DNA of 64,000 nt from Muribaculaceae bacterium (GCA_022510385.1 JAFLTQ010000006.1:62001-126000), one strand, 5' to 3'. Counted from the stretch's first letter, positions 17,461 to 27,215 are shown. The notes: generated from the letters alone by a model not told the origin. Numbers and translations: made by a program.

Positions 17461-18150
17461 TTAAACAATTTTATCTCTTGTCCATACAATATTTTCTTTA
17501 ATAATTTTGGCAGGTCTTCCTACGATAAGACAATTTTTCCGGGTATTCTTTATTTGTTGTCGTATCACTACCAATAACACAGCCATCACCGATTACACTT
17601 CCTTTCATTATTTTTGTATTTGGAGCAATCCAAATATGATTTCCAATTTTTATATTTTTGGGGATTATTTATTCTTCTCCCCGATAATTTGTTAAAAATA
17701 GGATGACCATCTGAATTTCTGATTTTAATTGAATTAGAAAACATACAATCTTCTCCTATTATTATATTCCCCTTGTGTTCTTGGGCTGTTATTTCAACAT
17801 TTTTAGTTATAGTTGTTTTTCCCTATAATTATCAGGTTATCATTCCCTTCAAATCTGAATTTACAATTAGGACCAACACTACAATGTTTTCCATTTATGA
17901 ATTGATCGTTATTACCTCGAATGTACAATAAAGCGTTTTTTATGGAGGTGTCATTCTTTATAATAATGAGATTATTTCTGCCAATATAATCTTTTTTAGG
18001 TTAACATATCCATTAGACTTAATTTTAACGAAAAAAATCTATTTTTAAATTTGATATATTCCTTATAATATAACCTAAAATATAATTATTTTTAACAAGT
18101 TTTTCTAATTTATAAAGGATAATAATTATACCATAACTATTAAAGAGGCA
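17461..18150 (-). pseudogene. Broken hexapeptide acyltransferase
   Basis: Joining frames on the minus strand gives a recognisable left-handed beta-helix acetyltransferase: LYIRGNNDQFINGKHCSVGP, then ITAQEHKGNIIIGEDCMFS, IKIRNSDGHPIF, KIGNHIWIAPNTKIMKGSVI, and CLIVGRPAKIIKENIVW at the end. The segments lie in different frames, with at least three shifts near A/T runs and a degraded N-terminus. The one track ORF here (17507-17695, plus) is a shadow. Several independent lesions argue for a real pseudogene rather than a single sequencing error. Confidence 0.75.
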
Positions 18151-18187
18151 TTATAACTACAATGAAGCAGATAATGAGATTTAACTC

Positions 18188-19105
18188 TTATTTTAAAAGT
18201 TTAAATAGATCATATTTATTATAAACCTTTAGAATCTGAATATCATTTAAATTATCTCCTTGAACATTGATATTTAAAAGTCCTATATCTTGCATATCCA
18301 TATTTGTAATAAAATCTTCTCCAAGATTGCTATGGGTTGTTGCTTTACAAACTTCTGTGCCATTTTTAAGAGCCATGGCGTTGAACCATACATCATCAGC
18401 TGTAGGACAAATATCTAAAAAAACATCTTGATTCATGACCTCAGGATCTAAAGAGTGAGGAGGATATAAAGTACCTCCACCTCCTGTAAAGAAAAGGTGC
18501 TTGTTATTTTTTGTCGAAGCACTGCACCAATTCCAATTATTATATGGATTCAAATTACCAGATTTGTTAAAAGTCATAACATGAGTTCTTGCGGCATGGA
18601 TAGCCATTGGATTGTCAAGATATGATCTAACTAGACTATCTATCAAGTTACAGTCATATAATAAGTCATCGTCTACGGTAATTATCAAATCGTTAGGGAA
18701 TAAAGATAAAGAGGGAATAAGTTTTTTATAAGATCTTAGATCCTCGCATTGTTTGATTATTAAACCTCTTTTCTCCTGAATTTTAAGGGAAGCTGGAAGA
18801 TTTTTAAGATTATAGTTTTTATCAATCCATAATACTATTTTGTTAGCTTTAACAGTTTGTTGAAACAAGCTTTCTATTGTTGTCCATACTTCCTCTATTC
18901 TCTTTCCATAAGAAGTTAAAGAAATAATTAATTCTTTACCGTCAACTAACTCATTGGAAACACCCAATGACTTATCATTCAGCAAAGAGTATTGGAGACT
19001 TATTTTTTTTTGATTAAAATTAATGTTATATAATACATTATACAGGTAATTTACCTGATTGGTTGCATTATTTATTTTATTGAATATTTTTTTTAGAACA
19101 TTCAT
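18188..19105 (-). CDS. Putative glycosyltransferase of the glycan locus
   Basis: 305 residues. It has a GT2-like opening LIISLTSYGKRIEEVWTTIE, the segment IVLWIDKNYNL, and an acidic metal-site-like LIITVDDDLLYD at about residue 145. FTGGGGTLYPPHSLD and CPTADDVWFNAMAL are typical of a capsule-locus family with nucleotide-sugar transferase features. No signal peptide. Position between glycosyltransferases supports a role in repeat-unit assembly; the exact reaction is unknown. Confidence 0.72.
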   Translation of the reverse strand: MNVLKKIFNKINNATNQVNYLYNVLYNINFNQKKISLQYSLLNDKSLGVSNELVDGKELIISLTSYGKRIEEVWTTIESLFQQTVKANKIVLWIDKNYNLKNLPASLKIQEKRGLIIKQCEDLRSYKKLIPSLSLFPNDLIITVDDDLLYDCNLIDSLVRSYLDNPMAIHAARTHVMTFNKSGNLNPYNNWNWCSASTKNNKHLFFTGGGGTLYPPHSLDPEVMNQDVFLDICPTADDVWFNAMALKNGTEVCKATTHSNLGEDFITNMDMQDIGLLNINVQGDNLNDIQILKVYNKYDLFKLLK

Positions 19106-19131
19106 AATTTTATGAGATGTGATAAATAAAT

Positions 19132-20181
19132 CTAATTTAAGGAACTTACAAAATTTCTAATCTCGGAGTTAAGATCAGTTTCAGAATGACAATTTTCATT
19201 ATGTATCAAAGCACCTTTAACAAGTTTTTTATGGAATTGAGAATCTTGTATTATCTTTTCAATTGCATCAGCTAAAGCCTTTATATCGCCATCTTCAATG
19301 AGCATACCATTTTCTCCATCTTTAATAGAGTAAGGCATTGCTGAATTATTGAATGCTATGACTGGAAGTCCATGACTCATAGCCTCTTCTATTACCATTC
19401 CATAACCTTCATGCCGTGAAGGGAAGATGAATACATAAGAATCTGTGTAATAATTAATAAGCTGTTCTTGGGAAACAGATCCAATAATATGGATAGATTT
19501 TTCTAAATAATAATCTTGGATTTTTTGTTTTATAAAGTTGACATAATTTTCATCCCGGGTATTACCTACTAAGTTTACTTGTATCTTTTCTTTAGTTTCA
19601 GAAGGAAGGAGATTGATTGCTTCTATTAACAAATCAATACCTTTTCTATAATACATAGTACCTACAAACAACAAATTGAATTTTGTGAAATCTGAGAGTT
19701 TTTGATTTTTTTTAAATATATGACCTATTAAAACCCCTTTTTTATTATTTGATATTTTTTTAATCTCATCAATAACATAGGGATTAGGACAAATAACATC
19801 AGAAGCTTTTTTAATAATGAAATATTCAAGAAATTTCAATTTCTTTCTATTTAGACCTTGATTCTCTTGGTACCTGAAATGATGAATAAGAGGATATATT
19901 TTAATATTACCAACAAGACATTTATATAGAATGAGACTCAATCCTAATTTAATATTGAAAATATTATAAATAACCACACAGTTCTTTTCTTTATTTTTAA
20001 AAAGTTTTTTTAATTTTTGGAATGTGTTCTTGATGGAATCAATATTTTCAAAATCATCATTAATTTCAAGATTAATTTCATCAATTTTTTTTAAGGAATT
20101 AATCAGTATAGAATTGTAAATATGACCACCGGTGATAGGGTGTTCGAAATCATTATTATTAAAAAAAGCTATTATATCCAT
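19132..20181 (-). CDS. Glycosyltransferase, GT4-like
   Basis: 349 residues with a GT-B fold. The C-domain begins FNLLFVGTMYYRKGIDLLIE, followed by IHIIGSVSQEQLINYYTDSY and the EX7E-type donor site PSRHEGYGMVIEEAMSHGLP. A short insertion carries the acceptor region VIYNIFNIKLGLSLILYKC. Strongly AT-rich. Confidence 0.88.
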   Translation of the reverse strand: MDIIAFFNNNDFEHPITGGHIYNSILINSLKKIDEINLEINDDFENIDSIKNTFQKLKKLFKNKEKNCVVIYNIFNIKLGLSLILYKCLVGNIKIYPLIHHFRYQENQGLNRKKLKFLEYFIIKKASDVICPNPYVIDEIKKISNNKKGVLIGHIFKKNQKLSDFTKFNLLFVGTMYYRKGIDLLIEAINLLPSETKEKIQVNLVGNTRDENYVNFIKQKIQDYYLEKSIHIIGSVSQEQLINYYTDSYVFIFPSRHEGYGMVIEEAMSHGLPVIAFNNSAMPYSIKDGENGMLIEDGDIKALADAIEKIIQDSQFHKKLVKGALIHNENCHSETDLNSEIRNFVSSLN

Positions 20182-20336
20182 TATTAATTTTAGTCTAAGT
20201 ATAAATGATATATCTGTGCAATTACATATTGTATTTATATTTTTGGCTATTACTGTCTTTTGGGATAGCTTTATATTTCAATTAGATAGTCACTTTCTAA
20301 TAACTAAATTCATAAAAAATACAAATTATAATTATT

Positions 20337-21434
20337 TTAATAATTAAACATTATGTTTTTTAGAAACGTTAAAGTACTTTCAAATGAGTATTTGTTTAAA
20401 TATGTTTCTCTTAATAAATAATTATATTTCATAACACAGGTATTATTTATAGAATCAATAAAGTCTTTGGGGGTTGAACAGATACTAAATAGACCATCTG
20501 GAATTTCATATCCTTCCAAAGCATTGGGAGTCCCAAAGATAAATTTACCATACATTAATGCTTCTGCAACCTTTACCTTCATTCCGGCTCCTGAAATTAT
20601 TGGCATAATAACGGCGTCACATCTAAGATATTCGTCTTGAAGATTCTCTGTATAACCTAATATTCGTAAATTATTATTTGGCTTTATATCTTCAATTAAT
20701 TTTTCCATACCATTACCTATTACAGTTAGATGACAATTTATATGTGGCAGGATTGATTCAATAAACCATTTAATACCTTCTACATTACCAAAAAAATAAC
20801 TTCCTACAAATAATAGATTCTCTATTTTTTTAGGATTGTTAGATTTTATATTAGTTTCATTGTACTTATCCGGAAGAGATATTGGTAAAATATCTGTTAG
20901 GCTTTTTTGATAATAATTTTCAATATTTCTCTTTTCATTAAGAGATAAAGCAATTTTTTTATCAGAAAATCTTATGGCATTAATTTCATTCTTTCTCGCT
21001 CTATAGATTTCTTGCTTTTTTCGAAAAAATTTTTTATTTAGATTCTTATTTTTATCTGAATAAAATTTATACTCAAAATTATGAAAAAAGGTTATAACTG
21101 TTATTTCTCTAAATTTGTTTTTAATTAATTTAGCAAAATTTCCTAGAGTAGAACTGTCAATCCATACAATATTGATATTTTTATCAATAATTAGGTTAAG
21201 AATATTTTTTTTAATAAATGTATAATAGTCAGGATCAAAACCTAAAATTTTCCTTATAACTCTTTTATAGAATTTTTGTGAAGGATGATATAGAACAGGG
21301 TCCATGTTGATAGTGAAAACATTTTCTGTTCCATATAAAATTTGTAATCCACTCAAATTCCTTTTTTGACAATTAGATCCTCCAGTATCGGCTCTTAAAT
21401 TTTGATGAATGAATAAAATTTTTCCCTTATTCAT
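20337..21434 (-). CDS. Glycosyltransferase, GT-B fold (GT4-like)
   Basis: 365 residues. N-domain: ILFIHQNLRADTGGSNCQKR. C-domain: IENLLFVGSYFFGNVEGIKW, LRILGYTENLQDEYLRCD and AVIMPIISGAGMKVKVAEAL, the last being the donor-site helix of this clade. Lies directly after the flippase gene in transcription order. AT-rich. Confidence 0.85.
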   Translation of the reverse strand: MNKGKILFIHQNLRADTGGSNCQKRNLSGLQILYGTENVFTINMDPVLYHPSQKFYKRVIRKILGFDPDYYTFIKKNILNLIIDKNINIVWIDSSTLGNFAKLIKNKFREITVITFFHNFEYKFYSDKNKNLNKKFFRKKQEIYRARKNEINAIRFSDKKIALSLNEKRNIENYYQKSLTDILPISLPDKYNETNIKSNNPKKIENLLFVGSYFFGNVEGIKWFIESILPHINCHLTVIGNGMEKLIEDIKPNNNLRILGYTENLQDEYLRCDAVIMPIISGAGMKVKVAEALMYGKFIFGTPNALEGYEIPDGLFSICSTPKDFIDSINNTCVMKYNYLLRETYLNKYSFESTLTFLKNIMFNY

Positions 21435-21558
21435 AATTTAAGTCCTTCAGATTATATTAAATATTAGTTGGATTTGTGCGAAATAGGGCAACCAAGGTAA
21501 TGATCTAGAAATATACGTAAATAACATTATTCTATTGATAATAGTTGCCAAATATTCT

Positions 21559-23106
21559 TCACTTATTTTTAGGAATTAATTTAAGAAGGCGCGAGGATAC
21601 TTCTCTCATGCCCGGGTTTAATATGAAAAGTAATATCCATGAACCTAAAGCAAAGGTAGCCACTATAGGAATGGATCCAAGTAAAAATGTACCATAATTT
21701 TGTGAAGCGTAGACCGTAAAGTTTCTCAGGAAAAAAATGCATACAAAGGCCATTATGGCAAAGACAAAAAAATGTTTTAAGCTAAGAATTATAAAATGAC
21801 TAAGAAAGCCTTTCATTTTTCTTGTCATCAGATAGTAGGGTTTCCACATCATGATAACTAAAATCTGAGATATCATAACCCCAAGAAGAACACCATTAAG
21901 ACCCCATGCAAATCCTAAACCTATTGATAATCCTATGTTCAGCGTGGCTTCAATTATCGGGGCCAATATATCAGAATATAGTCCATAGGCATTTACAAAA
22001 ATTTCCACTGTGTAACGATGAAGTTGGATAAACATGTTGCCGCAAATAATCAGCAGAGTTGATGTTGGGAGAATATATTCTGCTCCTATCCATATTTTTA
22101 TAAAAGATGGTGAAAGAAAGAATACACAGAATACAATAGTAGATACAATTAAAAAGCGAATTGAGAAAAGTTCATCAAAGACATTACGTATTTTTTGTTG
22201 ATCTCCTTCTGCCACGAGGTTACCTACGCCGGCTCCCATGCTGTCGAATACGGCTCCAATTAACATCTGAACGCCGTTAACAATTGTTATGTAGTTACCA
22301 TAAAGCGCCACAGTAGTAAGAGTTGTAAATGCATAGATGATAAGAGGGGAGGATTGATTAAGAGCGAAACTTCCAATTTTATGGAAGAAGATTTGTTTTA
22401 TTTTGGTGACTAATATTGCGTGTTTGGTGCGTAATGACTTAAATGTTGATTTAACTTTAGTGAGTCCTGGGAATTCCTTTATTGTGGCTTTATGAAGGCT
22501 CCAAGATCCGATAATGGCAAAAATTCCTTCTATGATTAACCACCAAACATAGCCGTTGTTTAATCTATAAACGGCCCACATTTGTAGTAAGGTTTTAGCT
22601 ATCATTATAGTCCTGAAGCTGTAGAGTATCTTATAATTTTGTTGGTTGGCAGATAGGACTATTTGTTTGTAATTGAAGAAATATCCTAAAAGGGCGCTGA
22701 AAAGTAAAACACCGAATGAAGCATAGGCATACCAGAGGGGAAGATGAATTTTTTTGAAAATCAAGGGGAAGAATGCCATTAATATAAAACCCCCGATTAG
22801 AATTAGAATGGCAATTCTTTTATATAAATGACCTTGCAAAGAAACTATTTCGTTAACGGTGTCGTGGTCTTTTTCATGCAAGGGTTTGTAAAGGGAGAAT
22901 CCTACGGCATTAGCTATACCAAGTTCAGCGAGGTTTAAGAATTGGAGAAGATTGACGGCAGTGGTGTTGAGACCGAGTATCTCAGTGCCAAGGTAATCCA
23001 GGAATATTTTCCTTGAAAAAAAGGAAAGGAAGAAGTTGATAACATAGAAGATTAAGGCAACTATGCTATTATGAAGAGATTTGGAAGTGCGAGATTCCAG
23101 AGTCAT
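21559..23106 (-). CDS. Polysaccharide flippase, Wzx-like
   Basis: 515 residues with about 12-14 predicted membrane segments starting IVALIFYVINFFLSFFSRKI. The MOP-superfamily N-terminal pattern FLDYLGTEILGLNTTAVNLL and LAELGIANAVGFSLYKPL matches Wzx/oligosaccharide translocases of Bacteroidetes capsule loci. It would move the lipid-linked repeat unit to the periplasmic face for the Wzy-like protein at 15105. GC content is closer to the housekeeping genes than in the transferases that follow. Confidence 0.88.
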   Translation of the reverse strand: MTLESRTSKSLHNSIVALIFYVINFFLSFFSRKIFLDYLGTEILGLNTTAVNLLQFLNLAELGIANAVGFSLYKPLHEKDHDTVNEIVSLQGHLYKRIAILILIGGFILMAFFPLIFKKIHLPLWYAYASFGVLLFSALLGYFFNYKQIVLSANQQNYKILYSFRTIMIAKTLLQMWAVYRLNNGYVWWLIIEGIFAIIGSWSLHKATIKEFPGLTKVKSTFKSLRTKHAILVTKIKQIFFHKIGSFALNQSSPLIIYAFTTLTTVALYGNYITIVNGVQMLIGAVFDSMGAGVGNLVAEGDQQKIRNVFDELFSIRFLIVSTIVFCVFFLSPSFIKIWIGAEYILPTSTLLIICGNMFIQLHRYTVEIFVNAYGLYSDILAPIIEATLNIGLSIGLGFAWGLNGVLLGVMISQILVIMMWKPYYLMTRKMKGFLSHFIILSLKHFFVFAIMAFVCIFFLRNFTVYASQNYGTFLLGSIPIVATFALGSWILLFILNPGMREVSSRLLKLIPKNK

Positions 23107-23394
23107 ATAATTTTAAAGATTTATTTAAATTATAAATCTTTAGGAATTATGAATTTTTAATTAGTAAATAGAGAGGTGTTATTCAACCTAACCGAGGTTG
23201 TAAGAGAAAGGAGGATAGTTCTATCCTCAGGCTCCGAATATCTCCTATATTTCTTGCCTGAGGTTGGCTTTATTAAGCATCTCCGAGGTTTTGAAGAGGT
23301 GGAAAGTTGGAAGGTGAGAAAGTCTTAAAGTTTGAAGATATGAGAGTTGTCGTGGAGAGCTTTATGACAGTTTTTCTTTTTGAACTATTATGTT

Positions 23395-24159
23395 TCAGAT
23401 GGCGGTCCAGCCTCCATCGGCTGCTATGATTTGACCTGTTATATATTTTGCTCCGTCTGAAACCAAGAATAGACAAAGCGGTGCAATGTCATCGGGATTT
23501 CCCATCCTTTTCATGGGACATCGATGATTATAATTTTTTACAAATTCTTCTCTCTGGTGGTCCCAAATACCTCCCGGGCATACACAATTAACTCTTATGT
23601 TATATTTGCCTAAATAAGATGCCAGATAGCGTGTGAAGTTTATTATTCCTCCTTTAATCGCACAATATTCTGCAGGAGAGGTTCCACCGTAATCTTCGTA
23701 TATCGTAAAATCATTGCCAACTATTCCATAAATGGATCCAAAGTTGACTATTGAACCATATTTTTGTTTCTCCATGACTATGGAGACTTGTTGATCAAGA
23801 TAAAAAACCGAGTTAAGCTGAATATCCACATTTTCTTTCCAATGGCGGAAAGGGGTATCTTCAAAATTATATCTTCCCCAATCTTTAGTGTGAGGATAAG
23901 CAGCATTTATAAGGCCATCAATTCGTCCGTAATGATTCAAAGTGAATTTAACAAGGTCTTCTATAGAATCATTTGATGACAGATCAAGATGAAAAGAAGC
24001 GGACCCATCTGAATGAAATTCAGTGGCCCTTTGAATATCTGCATAAATTACTTTGGCTTCATGTTCAACTAATTCCGAACAAATTTCTTGGCCTATCAGT
24101 CCGTTTGATCCGGTCACTATTATCACCTTATCTTTAAGATCTTTCATTTTGCAAAGCAA
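23395..24159 (-). CDS. SDR-family NAD(P)-dependent oxidoreductase
   Basis: 254 residues. The Rossmann motif TGSNGLIGQ lies near residue 17, NAAYPHTKD replaces the usual NNAG, and FGSIYG plus the catalytic YCAIK are present. The C-terminus GGWTAI is typical of classical SDRs. PtmA-type SDRs occur next to CMP-sugar synthetases in loci for nonulosonic or related acidic sugars, and the same neighbour is seen here. The start may be Met5 (24147). It overlaps the Gfo/Idh gene by about 25 bp. Confidence 0.88.
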   Translation of the reverse strand: MLCKMKDLKDKVIIVTGSNGLIGQEICSELVEHEAKVIYADIQRATEFHSDGSASFHLDLSSNDSIEDLVKFTLNHYGRIDGLINAAYPHTKDWGRYNFEDTPFRHWKENVDIQLNSVFYLDQQVSIVMEKQKYGSIVNFGSIYGIVGNDFTIYEDYGGTSPAEYCAIKGGIINFTRYLASYLGKYNIRVNCVCPGGIWDHQREEFVKNYNHRCPMKRMGNPDDIAPLCLFLVSDGAKYITGQIIAADGGWTAI

Positions 24160-25057
24160 TCTTTAAAGTATGGTAGGCACTATTAACGTCGTTTTCTGCC
24201 TTTCGATTTTCTCTTATTAATTTAATGAAGTATTCCAACTGTTTTTTATAGGTGTCGGAGAAATTATCTTTCCCTTCATAAACCACTTCCCCTTTTGAGT
24301 CGGTGATTTTATTAGCTTTCAAATCAACTGTCCAGGTTATATCTTTAAAAACTATTTCGAGAGTTCGCTTGTAGTCTGTTCTATAATAATTCAAAACCAC
24401 AGAAACCGAGAATTCGGGATAAAGCAGGCAATAATTGGCATAATCGTATGATCTGATTTGAAGGGAGGAAACATTCCTAAAAATTCCAAAACTTTCTTTT
24501 GGAAATCCGAATAACCAACATATATAATCAAGTTCATGAATAAGATCCAGATGGACTCCGCCTCCTTGTTCCGGGATTGAACTATATACTTTTCTATAAT
24601 CTACCCCCTCTCTCCAATCAGGAAGGTGAGACCCGCAATATACATTCACTTCATTAATCCTAATTTCCGGATGAGAATGAATATAATAATGGAGGAATGA
24701 AATGCATCCAAGAAATCTCAGATTACATGCCACATAAGTTATGATTTCATTGTCGTTGATTTCCTCGATTAACGAATCATAAATAATGCTTTCAAATACC
24801 GGTTTTTCAATAAAAAGAGAAGTCTTTAACTTTATAACCTTAGCAATGGTTTCTGCATGCAATGAAGTAGGATTAGATATGATGATGAAATCATATTTTT
24901 CATCAGGAAGAAGATTATAGATATTCCTTACACCTTCTTCTTGTCTGGATTCCTTCGAAGAGCGTAAAGCATCGATCTTAACATCCGGATCTATAGCCTT
25001 GAGCGCTGTGATATGTTTTCGGGCTATTGAGCCAAGACCTATAATCAGAACCTTCAT
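24134..25057 (-). CDS. Gfo/Idh/MocA-family oxidoreductase
   Basis: 307 residues. The Rossmann start is VLIIGLGSIARKHITALKAI, and the EKP motif that carries the catalytic Lys is SLFIEKPVFES. GGGVHLDLIHELDYICWLFG is the typical substrate-domain helix with conserved His. It oxidises or epimerises a sugar or its nucleotide-activated form. The start overlaps the cytidylyltransferase stop by 4 bp (ATGA), so the two are translationally coupled. Confidence 0.87.
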   Translation of the reverse strand: MKVLIIGLGSIARKHITALKAIDPDVKIDALRSSKESRQEEGVRNIYNLLPDEKYDFIIISNPTSLHAETIAKVIKLKTSLFIEKPVFESIIYDSLIEEINDNEIITYVACNLRFLGCISFLHYYIHSHPEIRINEVNVYCGSHLPDWREGVDYRKVYSSIPEQGGGVHLDLIHELDYICWLFGFPKESFGIFRNVSSLQIRSYDYANYCLLYPEFSVSVVLNYYRTDYKRTLEIVFKDITWTVDLKANKITDSKGEVVYEGKDNFSDTYKKQLEYFIKLIRENRKAENDVNSAYHTLKIALQNERS

Positions 25058-25773
25058 CCCATTATATTTTTTAGTTTATCATGGGTTAACAAGAATTCCA
25101 GATACTCAAAATCTAAAGGTTCATCCAGGTCAAAACACATATGGTCCATTACATAGCATTTGGAGCGGGGAGTCACGGCGCGGGGGGATTCAATATCCAA
25201 CGCTTCTCTACGATAAACATATATGGATGCATTCATATCATAGACTTTAGGAGCAGATTGACGGGTTGTATATTTCCCTCCTAAAACTACTTTACAATAT
25301 CCATCCGATGTTTCCTCCACCATATTAAAATATGGATTTCTGGCAGCGGGATTGACCGAAAAAGAAGTCAGGACCTCTTTATCTTCTTTGACAAGATCAA
25401 GGCACCTTTGAATATCTTCTACATTACGAATCGGAGAAGTGATATCGAGGTCTATTACAAATTCTACTTTTTTTCCTGTTTCGGTTTCATACCATAACAT
25501 TGCATCCTTTATGGCGTCAGGTTTTCCTACGGTGTCATTGGCAAGATAATCCGGACGGGTGTAATCTGTATAAATACCCAATTCCTTACCGACGTTTTTT
25601 ATCTCTTCGCTATCTGTGGAAAGGATAATCGCTGCATTCTTCCCCTTAATAAATTTTTTTGCCACTTCAACGGTATAAGCCATTAAAGGTTTTCCCGCGA
25701 TAATTTTTATATTTTTTCCGGGAATACCCTTAGAGCCTCCTCGCGCACATATTGTGACAAGTATATTGGACAT
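25054..25773 (-). CDS. Acylneuraminate cytidylyltransferase-family protein
   Basis: 239 residues of the NeuA/KdsB/PtmB type. The CTP-binding loop is CARGGSKGIPGKNIKIIAGK, and ILSTDSEEI, FVIDLDITSPIRN and FDLDEPLDFEYLEFLL complete the family pattern. It would activate an acidic sugar as its CMP derivative. It appears to be the first gene of the 14-kb glycan transcription unit. No NeuB-type synthase is present in the window, so the substrate is unclear. Confidence 0.88.
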   Translation of the reverse strand: MSNILVTICARGGSKGIPGKNIKIIAGKPLMAYTVEVAKKFIKGKNAAIILSTDSEEIKNVGKELGIYTDYTRPDYLANDTVGKPDAIKDAMLWYETETGKKVEFVIDLDITSPIRNVEDIQRCLDLVKEDKEVLTSFSVNPAARNPYFNMVEETSDGYCKVVLGGKYTTRQSAPKVYDMNASIYVYRREALDIESPRAVTPRSKCYVMDHMCFDLDEPLDFEYLEFLLTHDKLKNIMG

Positions 25774-25889
25774 GTTTTTAAGTTTTTATATCGGGGATTT
25801 TTTAAGTTCCCATAGAGGATTTAAGGAAAAATCCTTCCCGTTTTGATGGTATTTAGTTAGTAGCTTATGGTGTTATGGTCTCCGAATAT

Positions 25890-25988
25890 TTAGTGCCTGG
25901 CACCCTCTACTGAGTCAGCTTTTAGGAGCATTGAGGCAGCCTCAATCATGTGATGAATGCGATGAGGGTCACGGATTGATTCTCTCAT
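25890..25988 (-). pseudogene. HEPN (DUF86-type) toxin, truncated after 32 codons
   Basis: A short ORF overlapping the 3' end of the MNT gene by 20 bp reads MRESIRDPHRIHHMIEAASM, then LLKADSVEGARH and stops. The opening closely resembles the first helix of HEPN ribonucleases paired with MNT antitoxins, which run to about 110-140 residues. The catalytic R-x4-6-H motif would lie downstream and is missing, so the toxin is dead. Confidence 0.7.
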
Positions 25989-26274
25989 AAATCTTTATTT
26001 TTTGAGCTTCAACTTCGTTTGCTATATAGGGATAGAGGGTACCTTCTTCTACAAGATCTACTTTAAGATTCAGTGTTTCTTCTAATTCTTGAATGATTTT
26101 GACAATTCCAAGGAGTCCGGGACGAAAACCGTCGTCGTATGAAACGAGGATGTCTATATCGGATGACGGAGTTTGGTCACCACGCGCGTATGAACCGAAT
26201 ATCCAAGCACGGGATATCGGCTTGTCTTGGAAATAGGTTTGGAGAGTGGATATGATGGATTCAAGAGAAAACAT
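25969..26274 (-). CDS. MNT-type nucleotidyltransferase antitoxin
   Basis: 101 residues. The Pol-beta-like motif is AWIFGSYARGDQTPSSDIDI, followed by the third acidic residue in LKVDLVEEG. MntA proteins neutralise HEPN toxins by adding AMP to them. The downstream HEPN gene here is cut to 32 codons, leaving this antitoxin without an intact partner nearby. The motif itself is complete, so the enzyme may still be active. Confidence 0.88.
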   Translation of the reverse strand: MFSLESIISTLQTYFQDKPISRAWIFGSYARGDQTPSSDIDILVSYDDGFRPGLLGIVKIIQELEETLNLKVDLVEEGTLYPYIANEVEAQKIKIYERINP

Positions 26275-26296
26275 GGTGGGGAGAGGTGGAGAGTTG

Positions 26297-26401
26297 GTAG
26301 CTGCCCGGTCCTCCGGGCGGTAGAAAATGACTAAATCTGCTTAAAATTATAATAATAAGGCTTTTTTGATTAGTTGACCGCTCAGAGGACTGAGCGGCTA
26401 C
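26297..26401. repeat. Two-hairpin dispersed element, copy B
   Basis: Reverse-orientation copy of the 8868-8971 element. GTAGCTGCCCGGTCCTCCGG lies at one end and CTCAGAGGACTGAGCGGCTA at the other, around GAAAATGACTAAATCTGC. Confidence 0.8.
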
Positions 26402-27109
26402 GAGGTGCCAATTGTAAGTAAGAAACAGTAAGTAAGAAGGAAGAAGTTGTAAGTTTTGAGTTGTAAGTTTTAAGTTTCAAGTAAGAAACAATAAACAATA
26501 AGTAGGTCGCGGAGCGATGGGGATATGTTTCTGAGGGATAGATGAATAGGTTGATTTTTGTAACCAACCGGGAGATTGTGAATATGATTATATTCACCCG
26601 TGGGAATAGGGAGTATTAAATAAAAAGAAGTAATCCCACGGGATTATAGGGCAAAAATAATAAAAAAAGGGAAATTAAACAAGTTTGGAGAGAAGGAGGG
26701 TAGGGAAGTAAGAAACAATAAGTAAGGAGTAATAAGTTGTGAGTTGTGAGTTTTGAGTTGTGAGTTTTGAGTTGTGAGTTGTGAGTTTTGAGTTGTGAGT
26801 TTTTAGAGAAGGAGGGAATAGAGGAATGCACCTTCGACGAAAGACCAATATAAAACAGTAAGTAATGAGTAATGAGTTGTGAGTTGTGAGTTTTGAGAGA
26901 AGGAGGGTATAGAGGAAGGCACCTTCGACGAAAGACAGATGCAAAACGGTAAGTTTTGAGTTTTGAGTTGTAAGTTGTCGTGGAGCGACAGAAATGGGAA
27001 GAACTTTTTTTAAGTTCTCATAAATAAAGGAATTTTGGAAAAATCCTTCCCGTTTGTATAATAGGATTTAAGAAAAAATCCTGCCCGTTTTGGAGAGAGT
27101 TGGAGAATA

Positions 27110-27215
27110 GTAGCCGCACGGTCCTCCGGGCGGTAGAAAATGACTAAAATCCGCTTTTAAAATGATTAATAAGGCTTTTTTGATTAGTTGACCGCTCAGA
27201 GGACTGAGCGGCTAC
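27110..27215. repeat. Two-hairpin dispersed element, copy C
   Basis: Nearly identical to copy B, beginning GTAGCCGCACGGTCCTCCGG and ending GAGGACTGAGCGGCTAC. One arm of the first hairpin has a mismatch (CGCACGG). Confidence 0.8.

Noticed and set aside
17507-17695. 62-aa plus-strand ORF
   Set aside because: It is antisense to the broken acyltransferase, whose minus-strand frames have clear hexapeptide-repeat sequence.
23107-23394. Possible gene between the flippase and SDR (ORF 23273-23476)
   Set aside because: The ORF overlaps the SDR 3' end in another frame. The gap only shows small hairpins (CAACC..GGTTG, GAGGATAG..CTATCCTC).
26382-26944. ORFs of the type NSQLKTHNSKLTTHN on the minus strand
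   Set aside because: They are translations of GAGTTKT heptamer repeats, whose complement has no stop codons. The same false peptides appear at 30079-30450, 32050-32458, 34860-35150 and 44025-44525.
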